A stretch of DNA of 64,000 bases from Paenibacillus radicis (ex Gao et al. 2016). Lineage in GTDB: Bacteria; Bacillota; Bacilli; Paenibacillales; Paenibacillaceae. The notes under the pieces are model-generated. The model did no database searches. It saw only the letters and a program-made list of their open reading frames with translations, and was not told the DNA's origin. Within the stretch, counting starts at the first letter, position 1. Each line of letters opens with the position of its first letter. The stretch covers positions 1-64,000 of the forward strand of contig NZ_BMHY01000018.1 of assembly GCF_014641555.1 (NCBI RefSeq), written 5' to 3'. Below are positions 41,701-48,624 of the stretch, one piece after another. The position numbers and the translations under genes were made by a program.

Positions 41701-42400
41701 CAATCCGGCCCGTACCTGGACGCCGGAGAATGCGGTTGGCATAGGCGGCGCCTATATGTGCGTGTACGGAATGGAAGGGCCTGGCGGCTATCAATTTGTC
41801 GGCCGGACGATCCAGATGTGGAACAAACTCCATACGACGGAAAGTTTTCAGCAGGGCAAGCCTTGGCTGCTCCGGTTCTTCGATCAGATTCAGTTTTTAC
41901 CGGTAAGTGCCGACGAATTGCTTCGTCTTCGCGAAGATTTTCCGCGCGGCCGCTATGAAGCGGATATTGTGGAAACAACTTTTGATTTAGGGGAGTATCT
42001 GGCTTTCTTAGAAGAGATTGAGGTCAATGTGGAACAGTTCCGCGTGAAGCAGCGTGCGGCTTTTGCAGCGGAAAGGGAGAGCTGGAAGGCGCTTGGTCTG
42101 GCTGAATATGTGTCCGATAGCGATTCGGGACAATTGGAGGAGGAAGAGACGCTTCCATCGGGTACGGAAGCGGTGCGCTGCAATATGCCAGGAAGTGTCT
42201 GGAAGGTGCTAGTGTCACCGGGTGAGGCGGTTAAGAAAGGCGACACGCTGCTTATTATTGAGAGCATGAAGATGGAATTCTCGCAGCAGGCGTCCTGTGA
42301 CGGTGTTGTAGCGTCCGTCTTCGTCAAGTCGGGCGATGAAGTGCATACGGGGCAGCTCATCGTCGGCATTACGACAGAAATTGGGGTGGTGGCAGGATGA
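38759..42400 (+). CDS. biotin-dependent guanidine/urea carboxylase
   Basis: A 1213-residue multidomain enzyme. Order: biotin carboxylase with ATP-grasp (residues ~1-445; GGGGIGMRV ~161, EVNTRLQVEHGVTEE ~291); carboxyltransferase half KipA/AHS2 (~451-770; QTTVQDFPGRVGHWDVG); KipI/AHS1 (~800-1010); biotinyl domain (~1140-1212) with the biotin Lys in ESMKME at about 1171. It lacks the fused hydrolase domain of fungal urea amidolyase. By its riboswitch and DUF1989 neighbours the physiological substrate is probably guanidine, giving carboxyguanidine; urea remains possible. AAGGGGGAG precedes ATG 38759. It overlaps atzF by 4 bases. Confidence 0.9.
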   Translation: MMFTKVLIANRGAIAVRIERTLRRLGIGSVAVYTQADQDSRHVDEADEAVLIGDGPAKESYLNAELILKTAIETGAQAIHPGYGFLSENADFARACREQGIVFIGPTPEQMEQFGLKHSARELAEKAGVPMLPGTPLITELAEALSEANRIGYPVILKSTAGGGGIGMRVCEDEGALIAAYDGVRHLAETNFKNGGLFLEKYIARARHVEVQIFGNEFGEVVALGERDCSIQRRNQKVIEESPAPNLPEAVRAGLLASATRLAAEVGYRSAGTVEYLYDPENFSFYFLEVNTRLQVEHGVTEEVLGIDLVEWMVREAAGELRGVEALVPKPEGHSMQARIYAEDCLQNFRPSAGQLDRAVFSENARNESWVRDGIQITALYDPMLAKIIVHGKDREEAIEKLLVALGETRMFGITTNLQYLQALLQESECRDGLVYTRMLEGFAPAEAALEVLDGGVQTTVQDFPGRVGHWDVGVPPCGPMDPFSFRIGNKLLGNDDDAAGLELTLRGGAYKFRDDIWFCLTGADMGAELDGEPVPLYRPVRADRGQVLRFGEASAGLRTYLQLAGGLDMPLILGSSATFTLGGFGGHGGRALRAGDVLRVNGGHQPPPWSGHIEESFLPAVVREWTIGVIPGPHCTEEFLRAEYLTQLTETIWEVHFNSSRTGVRLIGPAPLWTREDGGEAGLHPSNIHDNAYAIGTLDLTGDMPILLGPDGPSLGGFVCPVTTASAEFWKLGQLHPGDKVSFRLLTLEEADALRNVQEANLRAIGRREWSALAELSLPPKPERLLAPSYPLLVNESAGRRFPIAIRCSGDENLLVEYGALELDLLLRFQVHVLMDAIRDCAHLPVLDLTPGIRSLQVHVDRSRITVGEACRIILELDSKLPPLESIQVPSRIVRLPLSWDDPATQLAIDRYQQTVRPDAPWCPSNIEFIRRINGLGSIDEVQSIVFDASYLVLGLGDVYLGAPVATPMDPRHRLVTTKYNPARTWTPENAVGIGGAYMCVYGMEGPGGYQFVGRTIQMWNKLHTTESFQQGKPWLLRFFDQIQFLPVSADELLRLREDFPRGRYEADIVETTFDLGEYLAFLEEIEVNVEQFRVKQRAAFAAERESWKALGLAEYVSDSDSGQLEEEETLPSGTEAVRCNMPGSVWKVLVSPGEAVKKGDTLLIIESMKMEFSQQASCDGVVASVFVKSGDEVHTGQLIVGITTEIGVVAG

Positions 42401-44205
42401 CGGAATTACCAAACACTTTATCTATCGGGTGGCTGAAGGAGCAGTATGCAGCAGGACTTCTTACACCAGAAGTTGTTATAGCAAATATTGTGGAACGTGC
42501 TAAGGCGGATGAAGCTAAAAATATTTGGATCACTCCGCCGTCTATCGCGCACATCCGGCCTTATCTGGACCGGCTGGCCGATCTGGCTCCCGCTGATGCA
42601 CCGCTTTGGGGCATTCCATTCGCGGTTAAGGACAATATGGATGTGGCGGGTCTGCCCACTACGGCGGGCTGTGCCGAATATACTTTTTTGCCTGCTCATC
42701 ATGCGGCTGTCGTGGAGCGGCTGGTAGAAGCGGGAGCTATACCGGTTGGCAAATCGAATCTTGATCAATTCGCGACAGGGCTTGTCGGAACGCGAAGTCC
42801 ATACGGCGAGACAGCCAATTCCCTTCGCCCTGAGTTGATTAGCGGCGGTTCAAGCTCGGGCTCGGCGGTAGCTGTTGCGCTGGGTCATGCGGCATTTGCT
42901 CTGGGCACCGATACGGCAGGCTCCGGCCGCGTGCCGGCTGCGTTGAATGGCTTGATTGGCTTCAAGCCCAGCCTCGGCGCATGGCCAGTCAAAGGGGTGG
43001 TTCCGGCTTGTGAAAGCTTGGATTGCGTGACTGTATTCGCCCATACCTTGGAGGATGTGCTTGCGGTGGATCAAGTGGCGCGCGGCGCCCACGCCTCCGA
43101 TCCTTGGTCACGTAATCTGCCTCAGCCGGCTGCCAAGTTACCGTCAAAGCTTTATTTACCGAAGAATCGGCCGAGTTTTTACGGTTCCTTTGCGGATGTA
43201 TACAGCAAAGCTTGGGATGCGGAGGTAGCGCGGCTCAATAGGCTGGAGGAGCAGGGACAGCTTGGTATGCAAATTGAGTATATCGACGATGCGCTATTCT
43301 CGGAGGCTGCGGCGATTTTATACGATGGGCCATGGATTGCTGAGCGCTGGGCAGAAATGGAAGGCTTCGTCGAGTCGAGTCAGCCGGGAACGGTGTTTCC
43401 GGTCACGGAGCAGGTGCTTCGTTCGGGGGGGTCTGATGCGTTGACGGCTGCGTCGGTCTTCCGGGCGATGCACAAGCTGGCAGGCTTCAAGCTGGAGGTG
43501 CGCCAATTGTTGGCGGATGCCGTGCTGGTGATGCCGACCTGCGGAGGTACGTGGACGCGTGAAGAGGTACGTCTGAACCCTGTTGCAACTAACAGCGCGA
43601 TGGGATTGTATACGAATCATTGCAATCTGCTCGATCTATGCGCTGTCGCCATTCCGGCAGGTGAAGCGGAAGCGGACTTGCCGTTTGGCATTACGTTATT
43701 CGCTTTGGCGGAGGATGAAGGGTTGATTGTTGGAGCTGCGGCGAGGGCTATGAAAGTAGAGGTGCCTGTGCATGTTTCGGGTGACGATTCAGTTGTTGTA
43801 GATCGTGAACTTAGTCTGCTGAGTGGGAAGTTGGCGACTACGCTTATTGCGGTATGCGGCCTTCACATGCGCGGGTTTCCTTTGGAGAAGCAGATGCTGA
43901 ATTGCGAAGCGGCATATATTCGTACGACGAGATCGGCTGCCAATTATAAGCTGTTCAAGCTGCCAACAGTGCCCGCCAAGCCTGGCATGATTAAGGTGGA
44001 TAGAGGGGGTTCCTCGATCGAAATAGAGTTATGGGAAATGCCGAGCGAAAGGTTCGGTGAGTTTGTGGCGTCCATTCCGGCACCGCTCGGTATCGGCAAG
44101 ATAGAGCTTGAGGACGGATCGGCAGTGCCGGGCTTTATATGTGAAGGATACGCTGCTCAAGGAGCCGAGGATATTACAGCTTCTGGCGGCTGGCGATATG
44201 TTTGA
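42397..44205 (+). CDS. atzF: allophanate hydrolase (AtzF type)
   Basis: A 602-residue amidase-signature enzyme that splits allophanate into two ammonia and CO2. The Ser-cisSer-Lys triad is seen as Lys78 (FAVKDNMD), Ser152 (GGSSSGSA, 150-157) and Ser176 (DTAGSGRVPA). The C-terminal ~125-residue AtzF domain (LHMRGFPLEKQML..., ending ITASGGWRYV) is complete, so the enzyme should do the whole two-step hydrolysis. ATG 42397 overlaps the carboxylase stop (ATGA), a mark of coupling. Last gene of the second guanidine unit. Confidence 0.93.
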   Translation: MTELPNTLSIGWLKEQYAAGLLTPEVVIANIVERAKADEAKNIWITPPSIAHIRPYLDRLADLAPADAPLWGIPFAVKDNMDVAGLPTTAGCAEYTFLPAHHAAVVERLVEAGAIPVGKSNLDQFATGLVGTRSPYGETANSLRPELISGGSSSGSAVAVALGHAAFALGTDTAGSGRVPAALNGLIGFKPSLGAWPVKGVVPACESLDCVTVFAHTLEDVLAVDQVARGAHASDPWSRNLPQPAAKLPSKLYLPKNRPSFYGSFADVYSKAWDAEVARLNRLEEQGQLGMQIEYIDDALFSEAAAILYDGPWIAERWAEMEGFVESSQPGTVFPVTEQVLRSGGSDALTAASVFRAMHKLAGFKLEVRQLLADAVLVMPTCGGTWTREEVRLNPVATNSAMGLYTNHCNLLDLCAVAIPAGEAEADLPFGITLFALAEDEGLIVGAAARAMKVEVPVHVSGDDSVVVDRELSLLSGKLATTLIAVCGLHMRGFPLEKQMLNCEAAYIRTTRSAANYKLFKLPTVPAKPGMIKVDRGGSSIEIELWEMPSERFGEFVASIPAPLGIGKIELEDGSAVPGFICEGYAAQGAEDITASGGWRYV

Positions 44206-44251
44206 AAGGTGTGAGGTAATTCTCTTTATTAATGGTTAATTTCAATTTAAA

Positions 44252-44303
44252 TGTAAGAATACCTAACATAAATATTGACGAAGCAGCGGGTCTGCTTTAA
44301 TCT
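44252..44303 (+). promoter_or_regulatory. GlnR/TnrA box and SigA promoter of the third guanidine unit
   Basis: TGTAA-N7-TAACA (44252-44268) matches the consensus exactly. TTGACG (44275-44280) and TAATCT (44298-44303) are 17 bp apart. Box centre is about 50 bp upstream of the predicted start, the same geometry as at 34964. Confidence 0.75.
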
Positions 44304-44341
44304 AATGATAAAGAGAGTTAACTTAGCTGACAGGAATAATA

Positions 44342-44526
44342 AAATAAAGGTTGCCGGTTAATTGATGAACCGGGAACGGCAAAGTTGTCTAGGGTTCCGT
44401 TGGGCTGAGCTGCTCAAGTCTGGTCCGAGAGACGGCGTATAGCAGGCGATCACCCGCAACGGCGGCCCTTCTATATACACGGAAGGATAAAAGCCTGGGA
44501 GATCACTTTCTCCCGGGCTTTTTGCT
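44342..44526 (+). ncRNA. guanidine-I riboswitch 3 (ykkC type) with terminator
   Basis: Landmarks GTCTAGGGTTCCG (44387-44399), CTGGTCCGAGAGACGGC (44420-44436) and ACACGGAAGGATAAAAG. AAAGCCTGGGAGA pairs with TCTCCCGGGCTTT, followed by TTTTG, giving the terminator. The P1b arm (GTTGCCGG / CCGGGAACGGC) differs from copies 1 and 2, and the variable loop after ACGGCGTAT is longer. Confidence 0.92.
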
Positions 44527-44570
44527 ATTCGAATAATGCAACTCTACGACGAGGGATGGAGGCATGGACC

Positions 44571-45410
44571 ATGCAGGCAGCCAAGAAGCTTAATGTGAAT
44601 AAGGATGCAGCCGTTCAAACGGAGGAAATGAAGCTTGCGGACACCATGGTTGAACGAGGCAGAATTGAAATTTCCGGGGTTCAAAAAGTGTATGAGACGA
44701 AGAAGTCCCGGTTCGAGGCGCTAAGAGACATTCATTTGACCATTGCATCCAATGAGTTTTTAACGATTTTGGGTCCTTCCGGCTGCGGCAAGTCGACGCT
44801 GCTTCGTATGGTGGCTGGTCTCGATGAGGCAACCGGAGGCGAATTGATGCTCGATGGCGAACCCATAATCGGTCCATGCGCCGATCGGGGCATGGTTTTT
44901 CAAGGGTATACCCTTTTTCCTTGGCTGACTGTAAGAGAGAACATCGAATACGGCCCGAAGCTGAAAGGTATTCCGACGCTGGTACGCAGGAAAATATCCA
45001 ATGAGTGGCTGAGAACGATTCGGCTGGAGTCATTCGACAAAGCGTTTCCGAAGCAGTTATCCGGAGGGATGAAGCAGCGGGTAGCGATTGCAAGAGCGCT
45101 GGCTAACAAGCCGAAGGTGCTGCTGATGGATGAACCGTTTGGCGCGCTCGATGCGCAGACGAAGCTGGAGATGCAGGAGATGCTGCTGGAGGTTTGGGAA
45201 AAAGAGCGGACAACGGTACTGTTCATCACCCATGACATTGATGAAGCGATTTTTCTGTCGCAGCGCATTGTTGTGATGGGCGCGGGACCGGGCCGGATAT
45301 TGAAGGAATTCAAGGTGCAGCTGCCGGACCGGCTTGCGCCGGATGTGCGAGAGACCCCGGAGTTTCTAGGGTTAAAGCGTGAATTGGCCGGATTGCTGAA
45401 GCATGATTAA
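44571..45410 (+). CDS. guanidine-regulated ABC transporter, ATPase
   Basis: A 279-residue NitT/TauT-type ATPase. Walker A GPSGCGKST (~67), Q-loop region GMVFQGYTLFPWLTVRENIEYG, signature LSGGMKQRVAIARAL, Walker B VLLMDEPFGALD and the switch histidine ITHDIDEA are complete. An N-terminal extension of about 30 residues precedes the core. It is separated from the cognate permease by 7 kb and has its own promoter and riboswitch. ATG 44571 is chosen since GATGGAGG lies 8 bases upstream; ATG 44556 has only GACGAGGG. Confidence 0.9.
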   Translation: MQAAKKLNVNKDAAVQTEEMKLADTMVERGRIEISGVQKVYETKKSRFEALRDIHLTIASNEFLTILGPSGCGKSTLLRMVAGLDEATGGELMLDGEPIIGPCADRGMVFQGYTLFPWLTVRENIEYGPKLKGIPTLVRRKISNEWLRTIRLESFDKAFPKQLSGGMKQRVAIARALANKPKVLLMDEPFGALDAQTKLEMQEMLLEVWEKERTTVLFITHDIDEAIFLSQRIVVMGAGPGRILKEFKVQLPDRLAPDVRETPEFLGLKRELAGLLKHD

Positions 45411-45426
45411 TAAGGAGGAGCAGCAG

Positions 45427-45666
45427 ATGGAAGCTAGCGTAACGAAACCGGAGTCAATGAATGAATTGGAAAGCGTTAATGGAGCGTCATCTAACTCCAA
45501 TACGACCGAGGCTGCTTCACCCGCTGCCGCACCGTCCCGCGGTTGGCGTCCGATTTTGCTTAAAGTGTTAGGCCTTACTGCCAGAATACTGCTCGCCAGA
45601 CATCCTGCCGCTCTTTCCAGAGAGGCAGGATGTTTTTGGTATCGGGAAGAAAAAAAGCGCGATTAA
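45427..45666 (+). pseudogene. truncated second permease, N-terminal fragment
   Basis: A 79-residue frame starts at ATG 45427 with an excellent TAAGGAGGAGCAGCAG site and a low-complexity, Ser/Ala/Asn-rich head (residues ~5-38). SRGWRPILLKVLGL then looks like the start of an ABC permease of the TauC/SsuC kind, but no membrane segments follow; the frame runs through an intrinsic terminator (45601-45637). The gene appears to have lost its 3' 200+ codons by deletion. It overlaps nothing, and lies 17 bases after the ATPase. It may instead be a small unrelated peptide; only the context favours permease. Confidence 0.5.
45601..45637 (+). terminator. terminator of the third guanidine unit
   Basis: CATCCTGCC (45601-45609) pairs with GGCAGGATG (45624-45632), followed by TTTTTGG. 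It sits inside the truncated permease frame, marking the end of transcription there. Confidence 0.88.
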
Positions 45667-46030
45667 AAGATACGGACGAATCGAATAAGTCATGCAAGCT
45701 CTACAGGTATTCGGGGAATGCTGGAAGAACGGACATTGTTGAAGCGAGACCGCAAGTTGCGCAACTGCTGCCATGGTATTGTGTATAAGAAAATGGGAGC
45801 CGATGAATACTATGGTCAGATTCACAACGAATTCGTTATCGAACTCGCTCGATCTCGAGGACAGCCCGCATCGTCCGATGTTCAAATAAGCTGTTCATCG
45901 CCCGAACGTATCCGTTAGCTGTACGCTACATGTATTTTTACCGCAAGGGGCAGGCAAGTCATTCAAGGCTTGCATATAGCCTAAATATCCAGTCGACTCA
46001 AAATCCTCTAGGAAAGTGGGGCAACATGAA
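45667..46030 (+). other. spoVT leader region, no gene
   Basis: 364 bp between the terminator and spoVT. A frame at 45718-45918 has no ribosome-binding site or family match. The only signal is a SigG-like TGTATA (45782-45787) - 18 bp - AATACTA (45806-45812), which fits the known forespore control of spoVT but lies 220 bp upstream of the start. Confidence 0.4.
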
Positions 46031-46570
46031 ATGAAAGCAACTGGAATTGTACGTCGAATCGATGATCTCGGGCGTGTGGTGATTCCGAAGGAAATTCGCC
46101 GTACATTGCGTATCCGTGAAGGCGACCCGCTCGAAATCTTCGTAGACCGCGACGGTGAAGTTATACTGAAGAAATATTCCCCAATCGGCGAGCTTGGTGA
46201 CTTTGCGAAGGAGTATGCCGAATCTTTGTCTGAAAGCACGAATCATGTCACGCTTATTACCGATCGCGATACGGTTATCGCCGTTGCAGGGGCATCCAAG
46301 AAAGAGCTGCTGGATAAGCAGATCGGCTCGCTTCTGGAGACTTGTATGGAAAACCGCAAGACTTCAGAAGGTGCGGCAGGCACCTATGAAATCGTCAAGG
46401 ATGTGCAAGATGCTTACTCCGCTTATGTGGCTGCGCCAATTGTAGCTGGCGGAGATCCGATCGGTACGGTCGTGTTGCTCAGCAAGGACGAGAGTGTGAA
46501 AATGTCTCAGATGGAGACGAAGATGGCCGAGACGGCTGCAGGCTTTTTGGCCAAACAAATGGAGCAATAA
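46031..46570 (+). CDS. spoVT: stage V sporulation regulator SpoVT
   Basis: A 179-residue forespore transcription factor. Its AbrB-type N-terminal domain (MKATGIVRRIDDLGRVVIP) and DPLEIFVDRDGEVILKKY are nearly identical to B. subtilis SpoVT (178 residues). The C-terminal ~110 residues form a GAF-like domain (VTLITDRDTVIAVAGASKKELL). It modulates SigG-dependent genes. ATG 46031 restores the family start; the frame to 46016 adds five residues. It follows the accessory island here, whereas in B. subtilis it follows mfd directly. yabM, the next gene in B. subtilis, is absent. Confidence 0.95.
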   Translation: MKATGIVRRIDDLGRVVIPKEIRRTLRIREGDPLEIFVDRDGEVILKKYSPIGELGDFAKEYAESLSESTNHVTLITDRDTVIAVAGASKKELLDKQIGSLLETCMENRKTSEGAAGTYEIVKDVQDAYSAYVAAPIVAGGDPIGTVVLLSKDESVKMSQMETKMAETAAGFLAKQMEQ

Positions 46571-46587
46571 ATTGAAGAGAATGGACG

Positions 46588-46643
46588 AGACTTGGCTTTC
46601 GGTGCGCGGCGATGCGGCATATCGGGAGCCGGGTCTTTTTTTG
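46588..46643 (+). terminator. spoVT terminator
   Basis: AGACTTGGCT pairs with AGCCGGGTCT, with inner GCGC/GCGGC pairing, followed by TTTTTTT. Confidence 0.8.
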
Positions 46644-46784
46644 CTCGCATTCCTTTTAACCTTATTGTAACGATTGCCTCTTTGGACTGAGCTATAGTGG
46701 AGACAAGCCGCTTTAATTGGAAATATCAGAGACTAGCTTGCCGACACCATACCCTTAATCAATCCATACCTGGAGGTATTCCAT

Positions 46785-47606
46785 ATGAAGTTTCCGTTTA
46801 AAATGATGGCATTCGCCGTTGCAGCCATAGCGATTCCTGCCGTAATGGCATCCCCGGCTTTTTCCCGAAATCCGGCCGTATCTCCTTTGCCTGACGAAGC
46901 AGCCATCGTTCACAATGTGAGTCAAGCCGAGACGCAGACGGAGCTGGATCAGGCTCAGAAGCAAGAATTGAAGCAGGAGGCTGCAGCAGTTGCTGTCAGC
47001 GCCAAGACGATTCATGACACGACTGATCTCTATAAGGTCGATTTGAGCATTCCCGTCATTGCTGGAATGGCTGACGAGCGTTATCAGGCGCAATTAAATG
47101 CGAAGCTGGAAAATCAGGCGATGGAAGATCTAAAGCTGCTGAAGCAGGAAGCAGCGGAAGCTGCAGATGATGCAGCGGCTGAAGGCTATACCTTCCATCC
47201 GTATGAAATGAAGCTGGAATATGCCTTGAAGTCAGATGGCAGTCGTTCGGCCGGAGGGAAGCTTTCGTTGACGGTTCAGACCTACTTATATAGCGGAGGG
47301 GCTCATGGAGGCACACTTGTCGATACTTATAATGTAAGCAATGATAAAGAGGCGGAGCTGTTGACACTGGAGAAAGTGCTCGGCAGCCGCTACAAAGAGC
47401 TCGGTGAAGGGGCGCTTAAGCAAGCTTTCACAGAAGATCCCGACCGTTTTAACGCAACAGATGTCGAGAACTTCGCATTGACCAACGCACATGATTTCTA
47501 TCTGGCAGACGGCAAGGTGTACTTGCTGTTCCAGGAATACGAGGTCGCCCCGTTTGCCGGCGGCATTATCGATGTGCAAGTGAAGGGAGCGGAACGGAAT
47601 TTATAA
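46785..47606 (+). CDS. secreted DUF4163/DUF3298 protein (RsiV/PdaC-like)
   Basis: A 273-residue exported protein with a signal peptide (~1-27, MMAFAVAAIAIPAVMASPAFS). After an acidic linker the DUF4163-type segment (DTTDLYKVDLSIPVIAGM..., ~68) leads to DUF3298 (TVQTYLYSGGAHGGTLVDTYNVS, ~165-255). This fold occurs in the lysozyme-binding anti-sigma factor RsiV and in the deacetylase PdaC; here no membrane anchor or sigma-binding region is present, so it is probably a free secreted protein of unknown ligand. CTGGAGGTATTCCAT precedes ATG 46785. Its stop overlaps the 3' end of the convergent AraC gene by 6 bp. Confidence 0.85.
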   Translation: MKFPFKMMAFAVAAIAIPAVMASPAFSRNPAVSPLPDEAAIVHNVSQAETQTELDQAQKQELKQEAAAVAVSAKTIHDTTDLYKVDLSIPVIAGMADERYQAQLNAKLENQAMEDLKLLKQEAAEAADDAAAEGYTFHPYEMKLEYALKSDGSRSAGGKLSLTVQTYLYSGGAHGGTLVDTYNVSNDKEAELLTLEKVLGSRYKELGEGALKQAFTEDPDRFNATDVENFALTNAHDFYLADGKVYLLFQEYEVAPFAGGIIDVQVKGAERNL

Positions 47607-48446
47607 CTTATCCAGCTGCTCCCGATACGCGCGAGGAGGGATTCCGATCGTTTTTTTGAACATTTTGCTGAACAGAAACGGATCGGTATACCCGACGGAT
47701 CGGGCAATGTCACTGACCGTAAGATCCGGGTTAGCGAGCAGCTCCACGGCGCGATTCATCCGGAATTGCAGCAAAAATAGTTGCAGTGACAGTCCATATT
47801 GCTGCTTGAAAAGGCCTGATAAATAAGTCGAGTCGAGACCGACGGCTTGTGCGATGTCTTGCACGGTCGTTTTTTGGCTATAGCTGTTTTCGATATAGGT
47901 GATCGCTTGGCTCATATACACTTCTTTTGAATTTGCTCGCTTGGGCTCCGGGGAGCGGGCTTCCGAACATTCAACAAGCTCTGCTATATACCGGTATAGG
48001 ACGCTCTGTTCCCATATATCGCTGGATTCGCGCTGGTAAGCGTCCATCAGAAGGCGGTAAGCATCTTCGAACCAGTTATTCTCCGCATCGTTTCCGTTAT
48101 TGGCGTGGAAAATCGGCTGTGATACGCTTAGTCCGGCGCGCTGCAAGAAAGCTCGGGCATGGAGGCCGTCGAAACCGATCCAGCTGTAGCTCCAAGGGTC
48201 GGTATCGTCCGCGGTGTAATGAACGAGTGTCCCTGGTGTGATTAGAAAACCTGCCCCTGCTGTGAGCTTATATGTCTCTCCGCCAGTCGAGAATTGTCCT
48301 TTGCCGCTGTGTACGTAATGGACAATGTACAGGTCCCGCAGACCGGGCCCCCAGCTATGAAGGGGCTGGCAATGCTCTTCTCCGAAGAAGCGCAGGCGCA
48401 GCTCCATTTGCCGCTGCGGCGGCTCTTTTTTCTGATAAATCTCCAT
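47601..48446 (-). CDS. AraC-family regulator, sugar-responsive
   Basis: A 281-residue regulator. The N-terminal cupin half contains GKGQFSTGGETYKLTAGAGFLITPGTLVHYTADD (in part), typical of MsmR/MelR-like sensors, and the C-terminal double helix-turn-helix (VQDIAQAVGLDSTYLSGLFK, DIARSVGYTDPFLFSKMF) binds DNA. It is divergent from melA and most likely activates it in response to an alpha-galactoside. ATG 48446 is chosen because GAGGGGGGAC lies about 8 bases upstream; the frame extends to TTG 48464 but that overlaps the ribosome-binding site. Confidence 0.9.
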   Translation of the reverse strand: MEIYQKKEPPQRQMELRLRFFGEEHCQPLHSWGPGLRDLYIVHYVHSGKGQFSTGGETYKLTAGAGFLITPGTLVHYTADDTDPWSYSWIGFDGLHARAFLQRAGLSVSQPIFHANNGNDAENNWFEDAYRLLMDAYQRESSDIWEQSVLYRYIAELVECSEARSPEPKRANSKEVYMSQAITYIENSYSQKTTVQDIAQAVGLDSTYLSGLFKQQYGLSLQLFLLQFRMNRAVELLANPDLTVSDIARSVGYTDPFLFSKMFKKTIGIPPRAYREQLDKL

Positions 48447-48473
48447 TGCTGCGTCCCCCCTCAAGTGACCAAT

Positions 48474-48537
48474 ATTATGACATGGATTATTATAGTATTA
48501 TGCGTGAAATCACGCAATGAAAAGGAATTATGACATG
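48474..48537. promoter_or_regulatory. candidate operators between the AraC regulator and melA
   Basis: ATTATGACATG occurs twice in direct orientation (48474-48484 and 48527-48537, 53 bp apart). Between them is the palindrome TGCGTGA-AA-TCACGCA (48501-48516). Repeats of this size in a divergent AraC intergenic region suggest binding sites for the regulator. Confidence 0.5.
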
Positions 48538-48624
48538 TAGTTCGGGATTTAACCCATGTTCGCGAGTGCCTCTCGGCCTTATAGTAAAGGTATTAAATCC
48601 AACGATAAGACGGAGGCGAATGAA

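Noticed and set aside
45718..45918. 66-residue frame before spoVT
   Set aside because: No ribosome-binding site and no recognisable domain.
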